A DNA stretch of 21,462 nt from Actinomycetota bacterium (GCA_003157225.1 PMIZ01000232.1:156-21617); one strand, 5' to 3'. Shown: positions 7,408-15,017, numbered from the stretch's first letter. The notes: generated by a model from the letters alone, not told the origin. A program made the numbers and translations.

Positions 7408-8307
7408 ATGGAACTTGATCGCTTGAAATCCTTTGTGGCTGTGGCGGAGGCCCGTAGTTTCAGCCGGGCCGCGCGCACCATGCACACAACTCAACCCACT
7501 CTCAGCCGCCAGATCGCGCGCCTCGAGAGCGAGCTGGGAGCCACGCTCTTCGAGCGGTACGGACGCCATGTCGAGTGTACTGTCTCGGGGCAGCTTCTGC
7601 TTCCCCTGGCCCGGGCCATCATCACTCGGACCGAGGACGCGATCAGCCTCATCCGCGAACAAGCCGGCACCTCGTCGAGCAGCGTGCGTTTCGGTGCTGT
7701 GGGCAATGTGATGGCCCTCCTCTTGACCCCGATCTTGGTGACGTTCCTGACCGCCCATCCGAACGTGAGCGTTGACCTGAGCGAGAAGGACGATGCCCAG
7801 CTTGAAGAGGCGGTGGTGAGTGGAGAGCTCGACTGCGCGGTAATGACTCCCTGGGGTTCGAGCCGGGCGTCTTCTCAGCACCTTCTTACCGAAGAGATCC
7901 TACTGGCGGTGCCCTGCGACCATAGGCTTTCCAGCCTACCGATGGTCTCTCTCAGGATGCTTGCCGGCGAGTCGATACTGTTGCCTCGGGCCACGATGAA
8001 TGCGGGAAACGTATTCGCGGATACACTGCGTCGCGCGGGGGTCGAGGCGAAGATATCCTACCGAGCCAACTACCCCGAGTTGATTAAGGCGCTCGTGAAG
8101 AGAGGCCTGGGGGTGGCACCCATGCCAAAGATGTTGGTGTCTCCTGGAAGCCTCGAAGGGCTCGTGGTCATCCCCTTCGACAAGCCGCTCTACCGCGACC
8201 TCGACATCATCTATCCGCGTGACCGGCCCCTCCAGGGCGGGGCACGGGCGCTTGTGGCGCACATCAGGGCCGCGGTCGCCACCCGGGGCATGGCGCAACA
8301 GCCCTAG
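7408..8307 (+). CDS. LysR-family transcriptional regulator
   Basis: 299 residues, the standard LysR length. The N-terminal winged helix-turn-helix (residues ~1-60) is clear: LKSFVAVAEARSFSRAARTM, TTQPTLSRQIARLESELGATLF and ERYGRHVECTVSG. The C-terminal part (~90-290) is a two-lobed periplasmic-binding-type effector domain, with FGAVGNVMALLLTPIL and the late segment LIKALVKRGLGVAPMPKML typical of the family. LysR proteins usually control a divergent neighbour and respond to a pathway metabolite. Here the gene lies between the divergent etf operon and the codirectional acyl-CoA dehydrogenase/Mo-enzyme genes, so either or both are likely targets. The effector could be the aromatic substrate or an acyl-CoA intermediate (inference). 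Confidence 0.95.
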   Translation: MELDRLKSFVAVAEARSFSRAARTMHTTQPTLSRQIARLESELGATLFERYGRHVECTVSGQLLLPLARAIITRTEDAISLIREQAGTSSSSVRFGAVGNVMALLLTPILVTFLTAHPNVSVDLSEKDDAQLEEAVVSGELDCAVMTPWGSSRASSQHLLTEEILLAVPCDHRLSSLPMVSLRMLAGESILLPRATMNAGNVFADTLRRAGVEAKISYRANYPELIKALVKRGLGVAPMPKMLVSPGSLEGLVVIPFDKPLYRDLDIIYPRDRPLQGGARALVAHIRAAVATRGMAQQP

Positions 8308-8379
8308 ACTGTCCGAGGCGTCTTTCGGCGGCTGCATGGCCGGCCGTTACTTATACGCTCCCGTAATACCAACCTTCAC

Positions 8380-8431
8380 TCATGAAAAGTTGCATGGAAG
8401 TGTCGTTCACGTCCCCTGCGCGGGCTATGAT
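8380..8431 (+). promoter_or_regulatory. Possible control region of the acyl-CoA dehydrogenase/Mo-enzyme operon
   Basis: The 223-bp gap after LysR holds a dyad CATG-N8-CATG (about 8381-8396), which contains a T-N11-A spacing of the type LysR proteins recognise. Downstream is a TATGAT (8426-8431) that could be a -10 element, with only a weak -35 (TCGTTC) 17 bp upstream. A strong AAGGAG sits 7 nt before the ATG at 8531. A weak -35 would be expected for an activated promoter. This is suggestive only. Confidence 0.3.
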
Positions 8432-8530
8432 ATGCGCGCCGGCCGGCCGTCGGCAGGGCGGGCTGCCAGCTTGGCCCGGCAACACAGCGCGAGTCGAGCC
8501 TGAACCCCGGGCGCGAGAAGGAGATGATCT

Positions 8531-9751
8531 ATGGACTTCAGACTCACCGAAGAGCAGGAAATGATCCGCGATATGGTGCGGGACTTCGCTCAGAACGAAG
8601 TGAAACCCGTGGCCATGGACTACGACCACAAGACCGACCCAAAGGATTGCGTACCCTGGGATCTGCTCAAGAAGGCCTCGGCGCTAGGACTGCGCACTGC
8701 CGCCATTCCCGAGAAGTTCGGCGGCGTGGGCGCCGACTACCCGACGCTCGCGATCATCCTCGAGGAACTCGGCGCGGCTGATCAGGGCTTCGCCACCATC
8801 CTCAGGGGCTGCTACACCGAATCGCCCAGACTGGTTGGCGAACTGACTCCCGAACTGCGGGACGAGTGGCTGACCAAGTTCATGGAAGACGACACCTTCC
8901 TCCTGGGCCTCGCCCGCTCGGAGCCTGACGCGGGCACCGACTCGCACTTCCTCTATGACGCCCCAGGCGCTTCGATCCAGACCTATGCTGTCAAGCAGGG
9001 CGACGAGTACGTCATCAACGGCACCAAGCACTACATTTCGTGCGGCGGTGTCGCCAAGCTGTACTTCCTCTACGCCCGTACGGACAGGAAGGGCCCTATC
9101 TCGACGAGCCTGAGCTGCTTTCTGGTGCCTGCCGATGCTCCCGGCTTCAAGGTGGGCAGGTTCCACAACAAGCTGGGCAGAAGGCTGCTCGCGAACGCCT
9201 CGCTCATCTTTGAAGACTGCCGCATCCCGGCTAGGTACCTGCTAGGAAATGAGGGAGAGGCCTGGGGTACCGAGGGTGAGTGGGGCGGCCCGCAGTTCGA
9301 CTGGTCGAAGACTCCGCAGGGCGTACCGCCGCCGTTCGGCCTCCTAGGCGCAGCCGCGAACCTGGGGACAGTGAGGTCTGTGTACGAAGAGGCCCTCCAA
9401 TACTCCAAGGAACGTGTCCAGGGCGGCAAGCCGATCGTCGGGCACCAGCACGTGGCCATGAAGCTGGCCGAGATGAAGATGCAGTACGAGGCGGCGCATG
9501 CATACCTCATGCAGTCCGCCTGGTCGTACAAGGAGAAGTACGAGTACAACCCCAAATCCGGCATGCTGGTCAAAGCGTTCGTCGACCACATCGGCGTGAA
9601 CTTCGTGAACATCACCTGCGGCATCATGGGCGGCTACGGCACCACCGATGACGACGTGCCGTTCGGCAAGCACCTCAGGGATGTCTACTGCATGCTCCAT
9701 GGCTTTGCGACGACCGAAATGGCTCTGCTGAACGGGGCACCGACCGCGTAG
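8531..9751 (+). CDS. Acyl-CoA dehydrogenase, atypical active site
   Basis: 406 residues, slightly longer than the usual ~380. The family fold is plain: N-terminal helices (FRLTEEQEMIRDMVRDFA), PEKFGGVGADY, the FAD-contacting segment LARSEPDAGTDS, YVINGTKHYISCGG, and the C-terminal bundle with QYSKERVQGGKPIVGHQHV and IMGGYGT. Members oxidise acyl-CoA at C2-C3 with FAD and pass electrons to ETF. Around residues 250-275 there is an insertion (GTEGEWGGPQFDWSKTPQG). By eye, the C-terminal catalytic Glu (in ...IYEGT...) aligns with Phe392 (LHGFATTE), and the alternative Glu used by isovaleryl/long-chain enzymes also seems missing. The catalytic base is thus unidentified; cyclic acyl-CoA dehydrogenases that use Asp are a possible parallel. 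AAGGAG precedes the ATG. The Mo-enzyme genes follow after 47 bp, suggesting one operon. Confidence 0.93.
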   Translation: MDFRLTEEQEMIRDMVRDFAQNEVKPVAMDYDHKTDPKDCVPWDLLKKASALGLRTAAIPEKFGGVGADYPTLAIILEELGAADQGFATILRGCYTESPRLVGELTPELRDEWLTKFMEDDTFLLGLARSEPDAGTDSHFLYDAPGASIQTYAVKQGDEYVINGTKHYISCGGVAKLYFLYARTDRKGPISTSLSCFLVPADAPGFKVGRFHNKLGRRLLANASLIFEDCRIPARYLLGNEGEAWGTEGEWGGPQFDWSKTPQGVPPPFGLLGAAANLGTVRSVYEEALQYSKERVQGGKPIVGHQHVAMKLAEMKMQYEAAHAYLMQSAWSYKEKYEYNPKSGMLVKAFVDHIGVNFVNITCGIMGGYGTTDDDVPFGKHLRDVYCMLHGFATTEMALLNGAPTA

Positions 9752-9798
9752 GTGGGTCACCACCCCGTGGGAGTGGCTCAAGGAAGGACATCAAAGGC

Positions 9799-11769
9799 AT
9801 GGCAGAACAGACATTTGTAAACTGCACGGGCGGTGGCCCGATCAGGGTGCATGTGGAGGACGGCAAGATCACCAAGGTGCGACCCCTGGTGTTCGACGAG
9901 ACCGACGCGCCTTCGTGGACCATCGACGTGGACGGCGAGAAGTACACGCCCTATAGGAAAGCCTGCGTGGCGCCGTTCACCCTGACCGAGCGGGCGAGGG
10001 TGTATTCGGACGAGCGGATTCTCTACCCCATGAAGAGGGTGGATTTCGATCCCAAGGGGGATCGAAATCCCCAGAATCGCGGCAAATCCGGCTATGAGAG
10101 GATCAGCTGGAACGAGGCCCTCGACTTGGTCGCAGGCGAGATGAAGCGCATCCGGTCCGACTACGGGCCGGAAGCCATCATGTCGCGCGGTTCCTCTCAC
10201 CACAACTGGGGCAACCTCGGTTACCGGTCGAGTGCGTGGGCCCGCTTCTTCAACACCATCGGGTTCACCGACATCCTCGACAACCCCGACAGCTGGGAAG
10301 GCTGGCACTGGGGTGCCACCCACGCCTACGGCTACTATTGGAGGCTGGGTAACCCCGAGCACTATGACCTGCTCGAGGACGCGCTCCGCAACACCGAGCT
10401 CCTCGTCTCGTGGGGCAACGATCCCGATACCACCCACGGCATCTACGGCGGCACCGACTCCGCCGTGTGGCGCCTGTGGCTGCGTGAGCGAGGCATCAAG
10501 ACCATCTTCATCGACCCCTTCCACAACTACACCGCGGCGCACGTGGGCGAGAAGTGGATCGCCTATCGCCCCGGCACCACCTCGGCTCTGGCCGTGGCCA
10601 TTGCCTATGTGTGGCTTGAGGAAGGCACCTACAACAAGGAGTACGTCGCCGCTCGCACCCACGGGTTTGACGAGTTCAAGGACTACGTGCTCGGCACGAC
10701 CGACGGCGTTCCCAAGACCCCCCGCTGGGCGGCGGAGATCACCGGCGTCGAGGCCCGCACCATTGTCGCGCTCGCCCGTGAATGGGCGTCCCACCGCACC
10801 TCTCTCGCCGGCGGCACCAAGGGTGGCGAAGGCGGCGCCTGCCGTCAGGCGTATGCGACCGAGTCCGCCAGGCATCTCATCTTCCTCCAGGCCATGCAGG
10901 GTCTTGGCCTGCCGGGCATCAGCATCTGGGGCACGGCCAATGGGCCGCCGTACAACCACACGTTGGAGTTCCCGGGCTACGCGCAGGGCGGCTTCAACCT
11001 GATCGCCGAGAAACCGGCCATCAACTCGGTCAAGCAGCGGCTCTACAGGCTCACCGTTCCGGATGCCATCCTCGACGGGCAGATCGCGTGGATGGGCGAA
11101 GGCTTCTGCGGCAACTCGCTCGAGCAGCACTTCACCAACTTCACGTACCCGCTGCCCGGTCACTCCCAGGTGAAGATGTTCTACCGCTACGGCGGCTCGT
11201 TCCTCTCCACCATGACCGATACCACCAAATGGGTGCGAATGTACCAGAGCGACAAGCTGGAATTCGTGGTCAACCAGGACTGCTGGTGGTGCAACGAGAC
11301 CAACTTCGCCGACGTCATCCTGCCGGCCTGCACCAACCTGGAGCGCACCGACATCGCCGAGTGGGCAAGCTCGGGCGGCTATTCCCTGCACGCCTCGGGC
11401 AGCGCCAACCATCGCGTCATCGTCTACCAGCAGAAGTGCGTGGAGCCGCTGGCCGAGTCGAAGCCGGACTACGACATCTTCGTGGAGCTCGCCAAGAGGC
11501 TGGGCTACGAAGAACAGTTCACCGAGGGCAACACCTGGGAGGACTGGATCAAGAAGATGTACGACTGGTCCGACATGCCCAAGTACATGGACTACGAGGA
11601 CTTCAAGAAGAAGGGTTACTTCATCGTCCCACAGATCCCAGAACTACAAGCCGACCTACGCCCTCCGCTGGTTCGCCGAAGGCAGGCCGTGCGACACGCC
11701 CGACACCAGCAACCCGAAGCGCGGCACCGACAAAGCCCACGAGCTGGCGACCGATACCGGCAAGATTGA
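9799..11769 (+). CDS. Mo-bisMGD transhydroxylase-like large subunit (frame broken near 11638)
   Basis: Large subunit of a DMSO-reductase-superfamily enzyme closely resembling the alpha subunit (AthL) of pyrogallol:phloroglucinol hydroxytransferase. It lacks a Tat signal and an N-terminal Fe-S motif, as in that enzyme, so it should be cytoplasmic. Landmarks: YPMKR, SSHHNWGNLGYR (~132-143), NPDSWEGWHWGA (~162-172), EHYDLLED, FPGYAQGG (~391-398) and FADVILPACTN. From memory, the hydroxytransferase uses Ser175 as Mo ligand with His144, Tyr152, Arg153, Asp174, Trp176 and Tyr404; a constant offset of 10 gives S165, H134, Y142, R143, D164, W166 and Y394, all present. Its Trp354 corresponds to Glu344 here, implying altered substrate binding. 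The open frame ends after 656 residues, but homology stops near residue 614 and continues in other frames to 12308. Corrected length would be 834 residues (about 875 in Pelobacter). Confidence 0.9.
   Translation: MAEQTFVNCTGGGPIRVHVEDGKITKVRPLVFDETDAPSWTIDVDGEKYTPYRKACVAPFTLTERARVYSDERILYPMKRVDFDPKGDRNPQNRGKSGYERISWNEALDLVAGEMKRIRSDYGPEAIMSRGSSHHNWGNLGYRSSAWARFFNTIGFTDILDNPDSWEGWHWGATHAYGYYWRLGNPEHYDLLEDALRNTELLVSWGNDPDTTHGIYGGTDSAVWRLWLRERGIKTIFIDPFHNYTAAHVGEKWIAYRPGTTSALAVAIAYVWLEEGTYNKEYVAARTHGFDEFKDYVLGTTDGVPKTPRWAAEITGVEARTIVALAREWASHRTSLAGGTKGGEGGACRQAYATESARHLIFLQAMQGLGLPGISIWGTANGPPYNHTLEFPGYAQGGFNLIAEKPAINSVKQRLYRLTVPDAILDGQIAWMGEGFCGNSLEQHFTNFTYPLPGHSQVKMFYRYGGSFLSTMTDTTKWVRMYQSDKLEFVVNQDCWWCNETNFADVILPACTNLERTDIAEWASSGGYSLHASGSANHRVIVYQQKCVEPLAESKPDYDIFVELAKRLGYEEQFTEGNTWEDWIKKMYDWSDMPKYMDYEDFKKKGYFIVPQIPELQADLRPPLVRRRQAVRHARHQQPEARHRQSPRAGDRYRQD
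10041..10070 (+). repeat. Perfect 13-bp inverted repeat inside the Mo large-subunit gene
   Basis: GGATTTCGATCCC (10041-10053) and GGGATCGAAATCC (10058-10070) are exact reverse complements with the 4-nt spacer AAGG. The sequence codes for DFDPKGDRNP, a segment that also resembles the Pelobacter enzyme (FDPxGxRNP), so it may be a by-product of codon choice. As RNA it would form a strong hairpin about 240 nt into the coding region. Confidence 0.7.
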
Positions 11770-12308
11770 ATTCGTCTCGCAGAGCCTGATGCGGCACACG
11801 CCCGACGACGACGAACGCGCGCCCATGCCCAAGTACATCCCCAGCTGGGAGGGCCACGAGTCGGAGGCTGTTCAAGAAGTTCCCGCTTCCAGCTCATCTC
11901 CCCGCACCCCCGCTTCTCGTTCCACACGCACCACGACACGCGTGTGCCGTGGCTCTCTGAGATCCCCGAGCACCGCATGTGGATCGAGGGCTACAACTAT
12001 CAGGTGTGCCGCATCCACCCAGCAGGACGCCGAAGCCAGAGGCATCAAGCATGGCGACATCGATCAAGCTGTACAACGACCGGGCCGCGGTCCTCGTGGG
12101 AGCCTACGTGACGGAGAGAATCAGACCCGGCGTGGTCCACTCCTACGAGGGAGCGTCCAGGTACGACCCGGTCGAAGCCGGCAACCCAGACAGCCCCGAC
12201 AAAGGCGGCTGCATCAACCTGCTCAGCCCCGGCCGGATGATGTCCAAGAACGTCCCCGGCATGGCGCCGAACTCCTGTCTCGTCGAGATGACCAAGTGGG
12301 AGGGATGA
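11637..12308 (+). pseudogene. C-terminal part of the Mo large subunit, split by five apparent +1 frameshifts
   Basis: The rest of the large subunit is recognisable as colinear pieces in changing frames: NYKPTYALRWFAEGRPCDTP to PSWEGHESE (frame of 11642), LFKKF (frame of 11868), FQLISPHPRFSFHTHHD to QVCRIHP (frame of 11887), DAEARGIKHGDI (frame of 12020), and IKLYNDRAAVLVGAYVTE to LVEMTKWEG with TGA at 12306-12308 (frame of 12063). Each change equals one extra base, near 11637-11639 (ccc), 11866-11867 (gg), 11882-11886 (ccc/c), 12018-12024 and 12062. Removing one base at each site gives a continuous 834-residue protein ending 3 bp before the small-subunit ATG. The pieces keep strong family motifs (the ISPHPRFS and GRMMSK segments of the cofactor-binding domain), so decay, if real, is very recent; sequence error is at least as likely. 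Confidence 0.8.
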
Positions 12309-12311
12309 CAC

Positions 12312-13127
12312 ATGCCTAGATACGGAATGGTCGTTGACGTCACCCGCTGCGACGGCTGCTACAACTGCTTCATCGCCTGCAAAGACGAGTACTGCGAGCA
12401 GGCCAAGCCCGGCTACTCGGCGGCAGCGCCGATGACCGGCCAAGAGTGGATGAAGATCCTTCCCAAGGAACGCGGTCAGTTCCCCAAGGTCAAGCAGGAC
12501 TACATTCCCATGCCCTGCATGCAGTGCGAAGCGCCCGGTTGCGTCAAGGGATCGGAAGGCGCGGTCTACAAGCGTCCCGACGGTATCGTGCTCGTGGACC
12601 CGAACAAGGCAAAGGGGCGCAAGGAAGTCGTCGCCAAATGCCCGTACCGGAGGATCTACTGGAACGCGGCCGAGCAGGTGGGCCAGAAGTGCACGTTCTG
12701 CGCGCACTTGCTGGACGCCGGTTGGAAGGAGCCCCGCTGCGTGGAGGCCTGCCCCACGGGCACGCTCATCTTCGGCGACCTCGACGATCCTAGCAGCGAC
12801 GTGGCGAAGGCCTGGAAAAAGGCTGAAGTCATGCACCCCGAGTACAAGCTCGGCGACAAGGTGCGCTTCATCGGCCTACCGAAGAACTTCGTGGCCGGTT
12901 CGGTCGCCTATGCCGACAAAGATGAATGCGCCAAGGGAGTCACCGTGACCCTCCAAGGCGAAGACCGGACCTACACCACCCAGACGGATGGCTTCGGCGA
13001 CTTCGAGTTTGAAGGGCTGCCCGGCAACAAGGCCTACAAGGTCAAGATCGCCGCTCCGGGCTACCAGCCTCGTGAGATCGACGTCAAGACCAGCAAAAGC
13101 ATCTACCTGGGAGACATTCTCTTGTAG
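12312..13127 (+). CDS. Transhydroxylase-like iron-sulfur small subunit with C-terminal beta-sandwich domain
   Basis: 271 residues, close to the 274 of the Pelobacter hydroxytransferase beta subunit (AthS). It carries twelve Cys ligands for three [4Fe-4S] clusters: CDGCYNCFIAC (~13-23), CMQCEAPGC with KCPYRRIYW, and KCTFCAHLL with RCVEACPTGT. After a linker, residues ~195-271 form a Cna-B/carboxypeptidase-regulatory-like beta domain (GVTVTLQGEDRTYTTQTDGF, YKVKIAAPGYQP, YLGDILL). That combination is characteristic of the transhydroxylase small subunit and distinguishes it from ordinary DmsB-type subunits. It should relay electrons or stabilise the Mo subunit in the cytoplasm. The ATG lies 3 bp after the corrected large-subunit stop, with GGGAGGG just upstream, so translation is coupled. 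The frame is intact, which argues that the complex is still used. Confidence 0.93.
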   Translation: MPRYGMVVDVTRCDGCYNCFIACKDEYCEQAKPGYSAAAPMTGQEWMKILPKERGQFPKVKQDYIPMPCMQCEAPGCVKGSEGAVYKRPDGIVLVDPNKAKGRKEVVAKCPYRRIYWNAAEQVGQKCTFCAHLLDAGWKEPRCVEACPTGTLIFGDLDDPSSDVAKAWKKAEVMHPEYKLGDKVRFIGLPKNFVAGSVAYADKDECAKGVTVTLQGEDRTYTTQTDGFGDFEFEGLPGNKAYKVKIAAPGYQPREIDVKTSKSIYLGDILL

Positions 13128-13175
13128 GAGTTTCTCCGGCCTTGGAAGAACGTCCCCCGTCCGAGGCCGGTAAGG

Positions 13176-13217
13176 CCAACAAGAAGAGCCCCGCGAAGGC
13201 GGGGCTCTTCTTGTTGG
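13176..13217. terminator. Bidirectional terminator between convergent operons
   Basis: A perfect 19-bp stem (CCAACAAGAAGAGCCCCGC at 13176-13194, its reverse complement at 13199-13217) with a GAAG loop. It lies between the plus-strand small-subunit gene (stop 13127) and the minus-strand ThDP gene (stop 13236). The outer part of the stem supplies a U-rich arm in both directions (TCTTCTTGTT), so it can end transcripts from both sides. Confidence 0.9.
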
Positions 13218-13235
13218 GAAACAACCCGCGCGTCC

Positions 13236-14900
13236 CTAGAAGGCCGGATCGACCACCACATCGAGCAAGTAGGGAGCGCCGGAGGCCAGTGCGTCGTGCA
13301 GCGCCTCCTGAAGCTTCGCGGGGTCGATCACTCTCTGGGCGGTGACGCCCAGACCAGCCGCGATCTGGCAGAAATCGATCTCGGGCGGGGATAGCACGGT
13401 GCCCAGATCCCGTCCCTTCACGCCCTCCCCCAGTATCTTCGTCTTCATCATGCGCACCTGCCGATAGGCATGGTTCGATAGGATGATGAATGTGACGGGA
13501 ATCTGGTAGTGGGAGGCGTTCCAGAGGCTCTGGATGGACCACATGGCGCTGCCATCGCCGCTGACGCACACCACTGGTCTATCCGGCGATGCCAGCTTCA
13601 CACCCAAGGCCATCGGCAATCCGCCGCCGATGCTCCCGCCGCCACGAGCCCGAAGGTAGCTCCTGAGATCCCCAAAGGGTATCGTGCGCCTGAGGATGGC
13701 CGAGTACGACCAGCAGTCGTCCACGATCCTCGCTCCCGGCTCGATGGCGTCCCTGATCTCGGCCATCAGCCTGGTGCCCGAGATGGGGATATCATCCCAC
13801 TCGGCCTGGACCTTCTGCTCAAAGGCCCGCACCATTACCTGTTTCTCGAGAGAGATGCTGATCACCCGTGCAGCGGCTGCCAGTCTGGCTTCCGGAGTGC
13901 GCCGGCCTTCGAGCGCCTGGTTCAGTCCATCGAGAGCCGGCTTGATATCGCCCTCCACGGCGCACGCCGTCGGGAAGTTCTTGGCTATCTGCCACGGGTC
14001 GTTGTCGATCTGCACCACCTTGGTCGAGGCCGAGACGAGAGGCTTTGGTAGATGTATGGCTTGCTGGAAGAACAGGGCTCCCACAACCACCAGTACGTCG
14101 ACAGCTTCCAGGAGGTCCCTGGTGGCGAGACTGTTCGGGTCGAGGTCCCCGAGATACTGGGGATGGGCCACCGGGAAGTTGACGTCGCTCATCCATGGCT
14201 GATAGACCCTCGCCCCGATCAGTTCCGCCAGGTGGACTACTTCGTCCAACGCTTCACACTTCGTCACTCCATCCTCGACGATGATGGCCGGGTTCTGCGC
14301 GGCGCAGAGCAGTCCGGCCGCAGATTCGATGGAGCGAGGGTCGGGACGAAGCCTCGTGTGGGAATGGCAGCTCGGCGTGTACTCGAAGTCGAACTCCTCG
14401 GCCAGCACATCCGACGGCAGCGACACCACCACCGGCCCCATCGGAGGGTGAGCCGCCACCTTGAAAGCGCGGCGCATGACGGTGGGTAGGTCCTCGGGGT
14501 GGATCACTTCGACCGCCCACTTCGCGAAGGGAGCGGCTATCTTGACCAGGTCGTCCGACATGGCGGGCTCTTCGGCCAGCAAGCGGCTGTCCTGCTGACC
14601 GACTGTGACCACCAGAGGTACGCCCCCATGGTAGGCGTTTGACATCATGGGAAGAGAGGCGGCCAGGCCCGGGCCCGTGTGGAGGTTGAGGACCCCGGGC
14701 TTGCCGGACATGCGGGCATAGCCCTCGGCCATGCCCACTGCCACTATCTCGTGTAGACAGAGCACGTACTTGAACTCCGGATGGTCCTCCATCGCGTCTA
14801 TGAATTGCGCCTCGGTGGCCCCCGGGATGCCAAAGACGTACTCGACGCCTTCGCTCCGCAGGATGCGCATGAGCGCTTCTTTGCCGGTAACCGTGGACAT
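13236..14900 (-). CDS. ThDP-dependent enzyme, benzoylformate decarboxylase-like
   Basis: 554 residues with the three-domain layout of ThDP-dependent decarboxylases/synthases: Pyr domain (~1-175), central domain (~190-320), PP domain (~360-550). The activating Glu is in LHEIVAVGMAEGYARM. NLHTGPGLAASL and SNAYHGGVPLVVTVGQQ resemble benzoylformate decarboxylase, including the His corresponding to its His70. The Ser26 position (FGNPGSNE) reads GATE here. The ThDP/Mg motif is GDGSAMWSIQSLW, ending ILSNHAY. It probably cleaves or forms a C-C bond next to a carbonyl (2-oxo acid decarboxylation, or hydrolysis/ligation as in cyclohexane-1,2-dione hydrolase and IolD, which are more distant relatives). 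The substrate is not determinable. AGGAG lies about 9 nt before the ATG. It follows the UbiD gene by 117 bp on the same strand, suggesting a joint role. Confidence 0.88.
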   Translation of the reverse strand: MSTVTGKEALMRILRSEGVEYVFGIPGATEAQFIDAMEDHPEFKYVLCLHEIVAVGMAEGYARMSGKPGVLNLHTGPGLAASLPMMSNAYHGGVPLVVTVGQQDSRLLAEEPAMSDDLVKIAAPFAKWAVEVIHPEDLPTVMRRAFKVAAHPPMGPVVVSLPSDVLAEEFDFEYTPSCHSHTRLRPDPRSIESAAGLLCAAQNPAIIVEDGVTKCEALDEVVHLAELIGARVYQPWMSDVNFPVAHPQYLGDLDPNSLATRDLLEAVDVLVVVGALFFQQAIHLPKPLVSASTKVVQIDNDPWQIAKNFPTACAVEGDIKPALDGLNQALEGRRTPEARLAAAARVISISLEKQVMVRAFEQKVQAEWDDIPISGTRLMAEIRDAIEPGARIVDDCWSYSAILRRTIPFGDLRSYLRARGGGSIGGGLPMALGVKLASPDRPVVCVSGDGSAMWSIQSLWNASHYQIPVTFIILSNHAYRQVRMMKTKILGEGVKGRDLGTVLSPPEIDFCQIAAGLGVTAQRVIDPAKLQEALHDALASGAPYLLDVVVDPAF

Positions 14901-15017
14901 CGGTCTTGTCTCCTGTCTCGGTGCTAACTGGTGCCCAGGCGCTCAGCCTGTGGGTCGCGGCTGGCGCAGAATCAGTCGAGGCCGACGGGGACGCCCTTGA
15001 CCCCCCGGCTCGGCCCC

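Noticed and set aside
9778..11412. 544-residue open frame on the minus strand opposite the Mo large subunit
   Set aside because: It is a GC-driven antisense frame; the plus strand holds clear family motifs throughout and the minus translation shows none.
10782..11789. 335-residue plus-strand frame across the Mo large subunit and its first break
   Set aside because: Not homologous to the enzyme; it is an out-of-frame shadow and does not bridge the frameshift.
11637..12062. Programmed ribosomal frameshifting to explain the broken large subunit
   Set aside because: Five separate shifts without slippery heptamers or stimulatory structures would be needed; sequence error or decay is far simpler.
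9799..12308. Selenocysteine (in-frame TGA) in the Mo enzyme
   Set aside because: The Mo ligand position is Ser165, and no in-frame TGA with homology continuing in the same frame was found; the breaks are frame changes.
14901..15017. 117-bp gap between the ThDP and UbiD genes as a site for a small gene or RNA
   Set aside because: Apart from the ThDP ribosome site (AGGAG) I saw no conserved structure or convincing small frame.
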